Shown here: piece by piece, positions 1-7,872 of the stretch
Position numbering within the stretch: the first letter of the stretch is position 1
Layout: each line of letters opens with the position of its first letter
Translations under genes and position numbers: made by a program
NCBI GenBank assembly: GCA_964480565.1
Contig: CAYZSU010000052.1
Span: forward strand, 1-15,059
Origin: CAYZSU01 sp964480565
GTDB lineage: Bacteria > UBA10199 > 2-02-FULL-44-16 > JAAZCA01
Length of the DNA: 15,059 bases
Direction of reading: 5' to 3'
The notes under the pieces: model-generated
Told to the model about the DNA's origin: nothing
Databases searched by the model: none
What the model saw: the letters and a program-made list of their open reading frames with translations, nothing else

Positions 1-1
1 T

Positions 2-1099
2 GGCTATCAAGGCATTGGTATTACATTGGGATTGTTGCCGATTGTATTGTGTCTTAGTGGATTGATAAAAAAGAAAATTTCACCCTTTCAGGGGTTTAGT
101 GAAGGTTGGAAAGATAATTCTGGTCCAGCAAAACTAGGGCATGCGATACTGGGAGCCTTACGGGCATTTCATACGCCATATGCTCATAATCGTATTGGTC
201 GATCATTTACTTTAGATACACTAGCTGCAGCAGTACGAACATTTTTGGGATGGGATACCTCGATGGGTTATATGGTGTTCGCAGGGATTAATACAGCCTT
301 TACAAATCCGACTGCAACGATGATGGCGCCTGAAATTGGTGGACAGGGTTGGAGTATAGGTGCTCTTAAAAGTGCATTGGATAATCCAGAATCTGTTAAT
401 AGAGCAAGTGAAGTTATTGATTTTTTCACGAAGAATTTCGCGAGAATGTCCTTGGCATTCCCAGTGGAACCACATGCTGGAAGAGATTTGACCTATCCCC
501 TCGTAGGTATTCAGCGTGTGATAAATCAACCAAAATTCCCCCAGTTACCTGAAGGGCATAGCTTAGCATTGTTACAACAAACGCTTATGGGTAAATATGA
601 AAATAAGCTTTCAGTGGAACATGTTGATCAGCTATTGGGTATTGTAACGAACTGGATTCAGTCGCCAGGACAAGAGGCAATCAAACGAGCTATTATTAGT
701 GTATTATATTTAAGTCGAACTTCAGACGTTCATGGTCAAGCCATTCAATCATTTTTTGATGAAAATCCTCATGTGATGGATGTATTAGCATTAAACCCGT
801 CAAAAATTACTTCTTCGGGGGATAAACGACGAATACAACAGCGTTCCAGTGTTCGAGGTTTTTTTAGGAAAGTGTTTGGGGGAAAAACGTATCGTGATCA
901 GGTGGATGCAAGGCGTATGGCAGTGCAAGAATCCCAATCATTGCTTAATGCACCGTCTGAAGGTGGACGACCATTATATAGTATGCCTGGTCAAAAGAAT
1001 GAAATTGTACCACAGGCTTCAGCTCCAAGTAGAATTTCAAATAGTACAGGTACACCGTTGGGTGGAAAAAGTCCGGTGTTTCCAGAAATTGCAAGTTAA
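2..1099 (+). CDS. Unrecognised protein with an N-terminal membrane segment (5' end cut by the window)
   Basis: The reading frame is open to the left edge, so the true start lies outside; a TTG at 26 is inside the frame and I do not treat it as the start. The visible part is about 365 residues. It opens with a hydrophobic stretch (ITLGLLPIVLCLSGLI) followed by KKK, which reads as a transmembrane segment with a cytoplasmic positive flank. A long, mostly polar region with moderately hydrophobic helices follows, and then a basic patch (KRRIQQRSSVRGFFRKVFGG). The last 50 residues are rich in Ser, Pro, Gly and Asn and look disordered. I recognise no domain. It ends in TAA 67 bases before the next gene on the same strand, without an obvious terminator between, so it may be co-transcribed with the glycosyltransferase. 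It could be a secreted or membrane-anchored accessory protein; that is a guess. The coding call is firm because of length and codon pattern; the function is unknown. Confidence 0.75.
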   Translation, partial: GYQGIGITLGLLPIVLCLSGLIKKKISPFQGFSEGWKDNSGPAKLGHAILGALRAFHTPYAHNRIGRSFTLDTLAAAVRTFLGWDTSMGYMVFAGINTAFTNPTATMMAPEIGGQGWSIGALKSALDNPESVNRASEVIDFFTKNFARMSLAFPVEPHAGRDLTYPLVGIQRVINQPKFPQLPEGHSLALLQQTLMGKYENKLSVEHVDQLLGIVTNWIQSPGQEAIKRAIISVLYLSRTSDVHGQAIQSFFDENPHVMDVLALNPSKITSSGDKRRIQQRSSVRGFFRKVFGGKTYRDQVDARRMAVQESQSLLNAPSEGGRPLYSMPGQKNEIVPQASAPSRISNSTGTPLGGKSPVFPEIAS

Positions 1100-1166
1100 A
1101 GATGATTTTATTTGCATTCAATTTCATTATAAATAAAGTACCCTAAATTATTTAAAGGGAGTGTAT

Positions 1167-2552
1167 ATGTCAGAATTTAATCAACAGTTTTTGAACTCGA
1201 GTAAACCTCATATTTTAATGATAACCAATCATGGTATTCATGATTGGGATGTTCGTTCTGGATTGAAGGATACAGGTGGGCAAAATCATTATGTAAATGC
1301 ATTGTCACATATGTTATCCGAATTAGGATTTCGGATTACAACGTTAAATCGTGGTGGTTACAATGATCCTGTAACGGGTGAATGCCGCAAAGGAATTTCT
1401 TGTTATAATGAAAATGAGCGAATTATTTATCTAGAAGATAGTGTAAAGGAGTTTATTCGCAAAGAGGATTTAAATACAGAAATTTTACAGGAAGAATCAA
1501 AATTTGCTATTAAGGTATTTCAGGAAGAAAATAGTTCATTTGATTTAATGATTAGTCATTATTGGGATGGCGCCATATTGGGCGATATGTTGAAAACGCA
1601 AAGTGCTGTTAAATGCTCACATGTTTGGATACCTCATTCATTAGGTGCACTGAAAAAGGAAAACTTTATAAATAAACCTCAAGATGTTATTGATTCATGC
1701 CGATTTGAGGAGCGTATAACTTATGAACATAAAGTATGTGAGGTCGTCGATTATATTGCATCAACATCCAGTGATATTACACGTATATCCAATGAAGTTT
1801 ACAATAAAAATCCAGAGTTATTTTTACCGCCATGCATAGAGACAAATGAAGTATTTCCAATGGATATTAATAAAGCGGATGGTATATATAATTTTTTAGC
1901 AAAGAGTGATACAACCGGTGCGGATGTAAAAGGTAAAAAATGTGTATTAGAAGTGAGCCGCACAGATATAACAAAGCGAAAAGATATTGTAATTAGGGCT
2001 TTTGCTCAGTCATTAAAAGATAATTCAGACTCAATGTTGCTGCTTACTATTAGTCCAGACAAAAAAGAAGTCTATGAGCCCTTAATGAATTTGATTAATG
2101 AACTCAATATCCGGGATAAGGTCGTATGTTTGGGGATGATTCCTCGGGCATTAATTTCAGAACTGTATGCGATTACAACAGTATATATTTCTCCCTCAGA
2201 TATGGAAGGTTTTGGAATGTCTGTTCAAGAAGCTGCTGCTGCAAAACGTGCAACAATTTCGTCCAGCTTAGTTCCGTTTGCAGTTGAATATTTGACGAAA
2301 GACTATGAAGTAGAAACAGTCAATACTAAGTCAGGGAAATGCAATATTAAATGGGGAAAAGGAGGATGTGTTGTTGATGCGGGTAATGCGGAAGGTTTTG
2401 GATATGCGTTAAATGAGTTACTATTAAATCAAAGTAGACGAGAAATAATTGCTCAAGAAGGGTATGATATTACAATACCATATTTTACATGGGCATGTTT
2501 AACAAAAGATTTACTTAATGAAGTGAATGTCAAAGTACCTTTTATAAGTTAA
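1167..2552 (+). CDS. GT4-type glycosyltransferase, sucrose-phosphate-synthase-like (461 aa)
   Basis: Probably transfers a sugar from a nucleotide-sugar donor; the acceptor is unknown. The fold is GT-B. In the N-terminal Rossmann domain I see the glycine loop DTGGQNHYV (about residues 35-43), SHYWDGA (His131) and WIPHSLGALK (His157), the order seen in sucrose-phosphate and sucrose synthases. In the C-terminal domain, LEVSRTDITKRKD matches the donor-phosphate SRxDxxK motif. SDMEGFGMSVQEAAA carries the EX7E pair of retaining GT4 enzymes (Glu347 and Glu355). No signal peptide or membrane segment is visible, so it is probably cytoplasmic. I chose the ATG at 1167, not the in-frame GTG at 1161, because AAAGGGAG (1154-1161) is then five bases upstream. 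The antiporter gene starts 23 bases after its stop, which implies one transcript. Family assignment is confident; the substrate assignment (fructose-6-P or another sugar phosphate) is only suggested by the neighbouring carrier. It is a shorter relative of the glycosyltransferase at 4103-5941. Confidence 0.88.
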   Translation: MSEFNQQFLNSSKPHILMITNHGIHDWDVRSGLKDTGGQNHYVNALSHMLSELGFRITTLNRGGYNDPVTGECRKGISCYNENERIIYLEDSVKEFIRKEDLNTEILQEESKFAIKVFQEENSSFDLMISHYWDGAILGDMLKTQSAVKCSHVWIPHSLGALKKENFINKPQDVIDSCRFEERITYEHKVCEVVDYIASTSSDITRISNEVYNKNPELFLPPCIETNEVFPMDINKADGIYNFLAKSDTTGADVKGKKCVLEVSRTDITKRKDIVIRAFAQSLKDNSDSMLLLTISPDKKEVYEPLMNLINELNIRDKVVCLGMIPRALISELYAITTVYISPSDMEGFGMSVQEAAAAKRATISSSLVPFAVEYLTKDYEVETVNTKSGKCNIKWGKGGCVVDAGNAEGFGYALNELLLNQSRREIIAQEGYDITIPYFTWACLTKDLLNEVNVKVPFIS

Positions 2553-2575
2553 TTAATTTTCAGGAGAGAACTATT

Positions 2576-3928
2576 ATGCTAAATATTTTATCCTTGTTGA
2601 GCGTCGGACATCATGCAGAACCCCTTAAAGATCCAAATGAAATAAATCGTAAATATCGTTTTTGGCGTGTGAGCAATTTAACCATGATGATATTGGGATA
2701 TGCTGTTTTCTATTTTGTTCGCAAAAATTTTAGTATGGCGATGCCACATTTAAGTACTGAATGGGGTTTAAGCAATACTGACTTTGGTATTGTTTTGTCA
2801 TTATTTTCTATCATCTATGGTGTTGGAAAATTTGCAAATGGTGTGTTGGCAGATCGCATGAATGCGCGTTTTTTTATGGCATTAGGTTTGCTGTGTTCTG
2901 CAATTATAAATATTTTTATGGGGTTTAGTGCGGGTATTGTTACGCTGGGTATTTTTTATCTAATGAATGCATGGTTCCAATCATTTGGCATGCCAGCAAG
3001 TGTTCGCTTATTAACCCACTGGTATAGTCCAACAGAATTAGGAACAATGTGGGCTATTCAAAGTACAGCTCATCAAATTGGTGGGGCAGTAATTTATATT
3101 TTATGCGGGTTTTTAATTCCTCAAATGGGATGGAAATATGCTTTTTTTGTTCCTGCATTTATTGCTGTTGGTGTTTCATTTTTATTAATTCTTGGACTAA
3201 GAGATACACCTCAATCTATTGGACTGCCATCTGTAGAGGTTTATCGTAATGAAACAGTAGAAGAAGACGAAGATGAAAATGAAGATAGTGCCAAGTCATA
3301 TAAAGAAATACTGTTAGGTTATGTATTTAATAATAAATATGTATGGATTGTAGCAATAGCTAATATCTTTGTTTATATTGTTCGGATGGGTATTATGGAT
3401 TGGGCGCCTAAATTTTTACAAGAGGCTAGAGGAGCAACTGCATTGTCAGCTGGTTTGAAAGTGGCAGGTTTTGAATTAGCAGGTATTGTGGGTTGTTTGG
3501 GAGCGGGATTTATTTCAGATAAATTATTTAAAGGTAGACGAGGTCCTTTAGGGGTCATATATATGGTACTGCTTACCATTGCATTGATTGCTTTCTGGTT
3601 AACCCCTCAAGAATGGATGTCTGTTGCAGATACGTTAATTTTAATTGTTGCAGGTGCAATGGTATATGGTGCGCAATTACTTATTCCAGTTGCTGCAGCT
3701 GATTTTGCAACAAAAAAAGCGGCTTGTGCTGCAACTGGTTTAACAGGTGCTTCAGGGTATATAGGGTCAACCTTAGCTGGTGTTGGATTAGGAATGATTG
3801 TTGATCAATGGGGTTGGAATGGTGGTTTTATTTTCTTTATTGCCAGTGCAGCCATTGCAATTTTCTTATTTGCATTGATATGGAATAAACGTTCTCCTCG
3901 ATTAGATGAATTGCATCAAATAAAATAA
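2576..3928 (+). CDS. uhpC: MFS organophosphate:phosphate antiporter, UhpC-like (450 aa)
   Basis: Inner-membrane major facilitator protein of the OPA family (UhpT, GlpT, PgtP, UhpC), which exchanges sugar phosphates for inorganic phosphate. The opening KYRFWRVSNL...YFVRKNFSMAMP and the block RLLTHWYSPTELGTMWAIQS read like UhpC. Both substrate-phosphate arginines of the family appear to be present: Arg49 in FVRKNF and Arg270 in FVYIVRMGIMDWAP, matching GlpT Arg45 and Arg269. Twelve hydrophobic segments fit the length, and an acidic linker (EEDEDENEDS, about residues 229-238) marks the central loop. The start is fixed by AGGAGA at 2562-2567. UhpC is a glucose-6-phosphate receptor in enterobacteria but a working antiporter in Chlamydia. 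There is no uhpA/uhpB pair in the window, so I favour transport. The family call is firm; the exact sugar phosphate is not known. It lies between two related glycosyltransferases. Confidence 0.9.
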   Translation: MLNILSLLSVGHHAEPLKDPNEINRKYRFWRVSNLTMMILGYAVFYFVRKNFSMAMPHLSTEWGLSNTDFGIVLSLFSIIYGVGKFANGVLADRMNARFFMALGLLCSAIINIFMGFSAGIVTLGIFYLMNAWFQSFGMPASVRLLTHWYSPTELGTMWAIQSTAHQIGGAVIYILCGFLIPQMGWKYAFFVPAFIAVGVSFLLILGLRDTPQSIGLPSVEVYRNETVEEDEDENEDSAKSYKEILLGYVFNNKYVWIVAIANIFVYIVRMGIMDWAPKFLQEARGATALSAGLKVAGFELAGIVGCLGAGFISDKLFKGRRGPLGVIYMVLLTIALIAFWLTPQEWMSVADTLILIVAGAMVYGAQLLIPVAAADFATKKAACAATGLTGASGYIGSTLAGVGLGMIVDQWGWNGGFIFFIASAAIAIFLFALIWNKRSPRLDELHQIK

Positions 3929-4017
3929 AAAAAATAGCAACTTTTTTTGAAAATTGACGAACATATATATAGACAACAGGTACGGCATAAAATGAAAATA
4001 ACACAAAACAATTTTTT

Positions 4018-4046
4018 TTACTTAATGATAAAATACTATATGTAAT
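4018..4046 (+). promoter_or_regulatory. Possible promoter upstream of the second glycosyltransferase
   Basis: TTACTT (4018-4023) and TGTAAT (4041-4046) are separated by 17 bases in an AT-rich gap. The -10 matches the consensus at five of six positions, the -35 at only about three. Initiation here would fall at the base of the following palindrome, so the transcript would begin with the terminator hairpin. The region is very AT-rich and chance matches are common. Confidence 0.3.
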
Positions 4047-4051
4047 TTGCA

Positions 4052-4089
4052 GCCCTAATTAATAAATTTATTAATTAGGGCTTTTTTTT
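4052..4089 (+). terminator. Perfect 15+15 palindromic intrinsic terminator
   Basis: The arm GCCCTAATTAATAAA (4052-4066) is followed directly by its exact reverse complement (4067-4081) and then by eight T's (4082-4089). It should end transcription of the antiporter operon on the + strand; the - strand has no T tail. It is unusual in lying directly against the ribosome binding site (AAAGGAG, 4091-4097) of the next gene, so it could also act as an attenuator for that gene. Confidence 0.85.
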
Positions 4090-4102
4090 GAAAGGAGTAC
4101 TT

Positions 4103-5941
4103 ATGTTATCAGCAACAGTACAAATGGGTTCACGTATTGGTCCAATGCTATCAGGTATAGGTGCAAATGCACTTAATTCAGGTTTTATTTATTCTCCAAA
4201 ACCGCAGGTATTTTTGCTCAATACGCATGGATATGCCTATGCAAAGGGGTACCCTTTGGCACCGGATAGTGGTGGTCAAATTACATATGTGAATGAAAAA
4301 GCAAAACAACTGCTTCAACGTGGTTATAAGGTATCTATTGTAGGACGAGGATTTGATGTCAACGATCAAACGATTCTAGATAAATTTGGTGCAAGGGAAG
4401 GTGTACAGATTGATGAACAAAGCCCCTTACTACGCATGCTATTTCTTCCAAGTCAAAGCAATGAATTTATTCCCAAGGAGCAGATCTATAGTGAAATTCC
4501 TGATATGGCATTGGCATTGGCAACTTTAATTGAGCGTGAATCTACATTAGTAAATATGGAGCCTTGGGAGTATGCTGGAATTATTAGTTCCCATTATGTG
4601 GATGCAGGCCGGGTTGGGCAAGAACTATTAGGGTATTGGGAGCGTCGTGCTACAGCATCATTCTTAAATAGAGTTTTACCAGAGGCACTCGCATTACCAC
4701 TGGCCATGAATACTTTGGATTGTCATTTTTCTATGAATCAGCGAAATGATATTTCATCGGTTATTGGTAATTTGGTTCTGAGGGATCCCTCACTTATTTC
4801 ATCCCTTGGTATTCAGGTTGGTAGTCATCAAACAGCTCAACAGATCGGTCTTAAAATATTAGAACACTATAATATTACTCCAGAAAATGTTCGCCAAGCA
4901 GTTGCACATATAAAAACTTATCATGCTTGGACACCACATTCTTTGGCAAGCCTTAAGTTAGAAAACGTAATACGTTCAGGAGGGGGCTCTAATAGGGAGT
5001 ATTTTGAATCACTTAATTTAGACATACGTGAGGCCAATGAACGATTAATTGTGAATGGTAGTGACACAATTACTGATGCTATACAATTATCTGGATGGCA
5101 TGCCCTGGGAGGTTCAATACCTGCGAGAATGAATTTTTCAACTTCTGATCCAATTACACTTGGTCTGGAGAAGTTGGGTGCTAATCAGGGCAATATAGGA
5201 TTTTTCTCGCCAGGGACAGATACTGAGCGTTATATTCCGTATTCGAGTTTGTCATATCCACAGCAGAAGGCATTTTATAATTGGGCCGTAGATTCAGAGG
5301 CAATACCCGAGGGGATAGTTGAATATATGCTTGAAAGTCCAAAAAATCATGTGGTGATGATCGATGCATCGCGTATGGATCCCACAAAACGAAAGGATGA
5401 TCTATTGCACATGATGCGGGAATCTATCGATCAAGGTGTTTTTAAAGATAAAACGCCAATTATGATGATTACTGGACCAAGAAAAGGTGATTTATATAAT
5501 AAGTTGGAATCATTAAGGACAGACTTGAACTTAGAAAATAATGTATTTTTTATGGGACGTGTTCCTGATGAACATATGTCACCTATGATTGGGATACCGT
5601 ATGCAAGTGGTAAAAACTCTTTTCATATGGGAATTGCATTTAGTGCCTCCCAGATGGAAGGTTGGGGTATGTCTGTGATGGATATGAATGCTGCAGGTCT
5701 TCGCGGTATTTATACAGACGCTGTTCCGTATGCGGAGTTTGCAGATAGACGGGTTAAAGGTGGAAACCATATCGTTCCTTTAGGAAAAAATAAAATTTCA
5801 GGATTTGTAGGTGCAATTCGTTCTTTAATGGGTGAAACTCCTGAAAATAATCGACGTATAGGTCAGCAATTAAGTGATTTTGTTCGAGAAAAGTTAGATT
5901 GGAATATATTGATAAATAATTTTATTGATAGTTTTAAATAG
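4103..5941 (+). CDS. Large GT4-like glycosyltransferase with an internal insertion (612 aa)
   Basis: A second GT-B glycosyltransferase, related to the one at 1167-2552 and probably cytoplasmic. Shared motifs in order are APDSGGQITYVNEKA (glycine loop), SSHYVDAG (His164), HAWTPHSLASLK (His279), SPGTDTERY, DASRMDPTKRKDD (donor phosphate site), FFMGRVPDE and ASQMEGWGMSVMDMNAAG. Two things differ. The His164-to-His279 distance is about 115 residues against 26 in the neighbour, so roughly 90 residues are inserted in the N-terminal domain. The second acid of the EX7E pair is Asp527 (Glu519-X7-Asp). Start: the ATG at 4103 follows AAAGGAG (4091-4097) by five bases; the frame also opens at a TTG at 4088 inside the terminator tail, which I reject. 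The SPS/sucrose-synthase-like N-terminal motifs suggest a sugar or sugar-phosphate acceptor, but acceptor and product are unknown. Family confident, activity unproven. Confidence 0.86.
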   Translation: MLSATVQMGSRIGPMLSGIGANALNSGFIYSPKPQVFLLNTHGYAYAKGYPLAPDSGGQITYVNEKAKQLLQRGYKVSIVGRGFDVNDQTILDKFGAREGVQIDEQSPLLRMLFLPSQSNEFIPKEQIYSEIPDMALALATLIERESTLVNMEPWEYAGIISSHYVDAGRVGQELLGYWERRATASFLNRVLPEALALPLAMNTLDCHFSMNQRNDISSVIGNLVLRDPSLISSLGIQVGSHQTAQQIGLKILEHYNITPENVRQAVAHIKTYHAWTPHSLASLKLENVIRSGGGSNREYFESLNLDIREANERLIVNGSDTITDAIQLSGWHALGGSIPARMNFSTSDPITLGLEKLGANQGNIGFFSPGTDTERYIPYSSLSYPQQKAFYNWAVDSEAIPEGIVEYMLESPKNHVVMIDASRMDPTKRKDDLLHMMRESIDQGVFKDKTPIMMITGPRKGDLYNKLESLRTDLNLENNVFFMGRVPDEHMSPMIGIPYASGKNSFHMGIAFSASQMEGWGMSVMDMNAAGLRGIYTDAVPYAEFADRRVKGGNHIVPLGKNKISGFVGAIRSLMGETPENNRRIGQQLSDFVREKLDWNILINNFIDSFK

Positions 5942-5949
5942 ATGATAAG

Positions 5950-5998
5950 AACTTAAAGCAAGCATGGGTACTAAGTTTTGTACATGCTTGCTTTAGTT
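5950..5998. terminator. Bidirectional hairpin between convergent genes
   Basis: AAAGCAAGCATG (5955-5966) pairs perfectly with CATGCTTGCTTT (5983-5994). The stem can be extended outward by AACT/AGTT around one bulge and inward by TAC/GTA. It lies between the convergent glycosyltransferase (ends 5941) and solute-binding protein (ends 6046), and can serve both. T tails on either side are short. Confidence 0.65.
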
Positions 5999-6045
5999 GT
6001 TTCATCTGCATGTGATGTATGGTAGGAGGTTTTATTAATTTTACT

Positions 6046-7563
6046 TTACTCCACATACAATTCATGAAAGATCTTAAAGAACTCATAGGGTTTGGGTGGA
6101 ATGCCCTTGATGCGCTTGTCTATGGCGATGGATATATAGCGCCTAAATAGCATGATTGCCGGTGCATGATCATCCAATGCATTTTCCAGTATATTCAAAT
6201 TTTGCTGTGCATGAGCAGTGCTGCTAAATCGGGCATTATCTAATAAGGTGTCTATTTGCGGGGATGAGAAAAAAGAAAAATTATATCCTTTTTTTATTTG
6301 TGAGCTATGCCAAAGTAGATAATGATTAAATAATGGATATCGCATATGATATAAAATAAGCATCGCATCAAATTGTTTTTTTGAGTATGCTTGTTGCCAC
6401 AGTTGATTGGCGTTTAATGATTTAATATGCATGCGAATACCGAGCTTGCTTAAACTCTGCTGTACCATGCGCGCAATATGCATATCCAGATCACGTTCTT
6501 TGGTAATTAAAATTGTAAATTCGAGTTTTTTTCCATTTTTATCCAAGATGAAATCATGGTTTCTATCTTTCCAACCTGCTTGTTGTAATAACTGTGCGGC
6601 TTTTTGCGGGGCATAGCGATATTGTGGCATGCCATTATGTTGGAAGCTGAGCATTGGTGTAGCAGTGTTTGAATGTTTACCAAATATATTCTTAATCATG
6701 TCATTTCGATTGATTGCATAATTAAGCGCTTGCCTGATATGCTTATTTTGAAATAATGGATGGGTATGATTTAGTGTAATTAGCAATTCAAATGGCGCGT
6801 GTAGCTGATATAATTGAATATGCTCAAGTGCAGATAAAATGCCATAGTCATTAGGGCTATTTAAAATAAGCATGTCCACTTTTCCTGCCGCGATAGCCGA
6901 TAAATTTGCGCGTTGTGAGTCAAACATATTGATCATTATTTTTTGAATAGATGGCTGTTTTTGAAAGTAATGAGGGTATGCGGTTAATGCGATTTGTTTG
7001 TTCGTTTGACTATGAACTTGAAAAGACCCTGTACCAATACTGTGGTATTCCATAGTATCATTTTTCTGTGCAATGCCAATTGTCGTCAATGCGATATGAA
7101 ATAGATGATCTGGTTTTGTTAAGTGAAATTCAATTTTATTTGGAAATGGTGTTTTTATTTGTTTAACATAAGCCAAGGCATCCTTTAATGGATGTTGAGG
7201 GGAATTTTTTATTTGATTAAATGTATGGGCAATGTCCGCTGAAATCAGCAATTGATTGTTATGAAATCGAATATTGGATGGAATTGTAATTTTCCATAAA
7301 CATCCATTATTGAGCACTGACCAGTTTGTTGCGAGACGCGGAATTAACTTTCCATCGGGTTGTTGATCGAGCAATGTATCAAATACTACACTGGTGAGTG
7401 ATGTTGAAATACCCATTCCCATTTTAATGGGGTGAATTAATGAATTATTTCCATAAAACCCAATAGTAAATATATTATTTTTTTTTGGCGATGCAATGCC
7501 AAAAAATGCATATATGCTGCACGAAATAAAAATAAAAATTAAGATGTACATACGATATATCAT
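6046..7563 (-). CDS. Family 5 extracytoplasmic solute-binding protein, peptide/nickel type (505 aa)
   Basis: Reads as a DppA/OppA-like (SBP_bac_5) protein, the binding component of an ABC importer for peptides or similar ligands. Typical landmarks are FDTLLDQQPDGKLIPRLATNW near the N-terminus, the LWKITIPSNIRFHNNQ block, HIRQALNYAINRNDMI and QQAGWKDRNHDFILDKNGKK. The N-terminus from the ATG at 7563 (MIYRMYILIFIFISCSIYA) is a signal peptide. Cys15 preceded by F-I-S is an imperfect lipobox, so it may be either a lipoprotein or a soluble periplasmic protein. The frame stays open to a GTG at 7668, but the extra 35 residues would bury the signal peptide, and a promoter fits the 7563 start. No permease or ATPase gene is present, so it is an orphan. 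It lacks the N-terminal helix-turn-helix of SgrR. It lies just behind the putative RiPP cassette on the same strand but behind a terminator, so a shared function is only a possibility. Confidence 0.85.
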   Translation of the reverse strand: MIYRMYILIFIFISCSIYAFFGIASPKKNNIFTIGFYGNNSLIHPIKMGMGISTSLTSVVFDTLLDQQPDGKLIPRLATNWSVLNNGCLWKITIPSNIRFHNNQLLISADIAHTFNQIKNSPQHPLKDALAYVKQIKTPFPNKIEFHLTKPDHLFHIALTTIGIAQKNDTMEYHSIGTGSFQVHSQTNKQIALTAYPHYFQKQPSIQKIMINMFDSQRANLSAIAAGKVDMLILNSPNDYGILSALEHIQLYQLHAPFELLITLNHTHPLFQNKHIRQALNYAINRNDMIKNIFGKHSNTATPMLSFQHNGMPQYRYAPQKAAQLLQQAGWKDRNHDFILDKNGKKLEFTILITKERDLDMHIARMVQQSLSKLGIRMHIKSLNANQLWQQAYSKKQFDAMLILYHMRYPLFNHYLLWHSSQIKKGYNFSFFSSPQIDTLLDNARFSSTAHAQQNLNILENALDDHAPAIMLFRRYISIAIDKRIKGIPPKPYEFFKIFHELYVE

Positions 7564-7570
7564 TATGGAC

Positions 7571-7600
7571 ACTATAGCAGGGAATTTCAGTGATGTCCAA
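7571..7600 (-). promoter_or_regulatory. Promoter of the solute-binding protein gene, probably leaderless
   Basis: On the minus strand TTGGAC (7600-7595) and TATAGT (7576-7571) are 18 bases apart. The -10 is preceded by TGC, an extended -10. Only seven bases separate it from the ATG at 7563, so transcription would start at or within a base or two of the start codon. This agrees with the lack of any Shine-Dalgarno sequence there. Confidence 0.5.
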
Positions 7601-7735
7601 ACATGTAATAATGGGATTCCCAAAAAACGCCCATCTTCGCTGTTTCCCACTATATCCGCAATCCTCACGTACTCGCATGTATGTTCCTGTTACAGATTTT
7701 CGGGAGACCGAGCGAATAAGACTTCACTTAGCAGC

Positions 7736-7749
7736 CGTATAGATATACG
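7736..7749. repeat. Operator-like palindrome CGTATA-GA-TATACG
   Basis: A 6-bp inverted repeat around two bases lies in the 255-base stretch (7564-7819) that separates the solute-binding protein gene from the RiPP-type terminator. The two-base gap is too small for a hairpin, so a protein-binding site is likelier than an RNA structure. It is about 135 bp upstream of the candidate promoter. I see no supported gene in this stretch. Confidence 0.3.
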
Positions 7750-7804
7750 ACATTCAATAGAGGTTAGGCAATCTGAACATTTTTGAATAACTTCAAAAAT
7801 TCCC

Positions 7805-7849
7805 ATGGTATAAAATAACAAAAGGCAAGATCAGAAGACCTTACCTTTT
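7805..7849 (-). terminator. Intrinsic terminator behind the small peptide gene
   Basis: On the minus strand AAAAGGTAAG (7849-7840) pairs with CTTGCCTTTT (7829-7820) through one G-T wobble, with a 10-base loop, followed by GTTATTTTAT. Read on the plus strand the wobble becomes a C-A mismatch, so the element is better on the minus strand. It starts about 24 bases after the stop codon of the 25-codon gene and closes that transcript. Confidence 0.7.
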
Positions 7850-7872
7850 ATTATTTAAATTATTTACTCAAA

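Noticed and set aside
6046..7668. SgrR-type transcription factor
   Set aside because: The N-terminus is a signal peptide, not a helix-turn-helix domain.
7475..7678. Minus-strand frame over the start of the solute-binding gene that could mean an N-terminal extension or overlapping gene
   Set aside because: It overlaps the promoter and signal-peptide region in another frame and shows no coding features.
7684..7808. Minus-strand frame of 38 codons starting ATGGGA just behind the terminator
   Set aside because: It has no Shine-Dalgarno sequence, starts immediately behind the terminator's T-rich tail and has no recognisable composition. It is probably chance.
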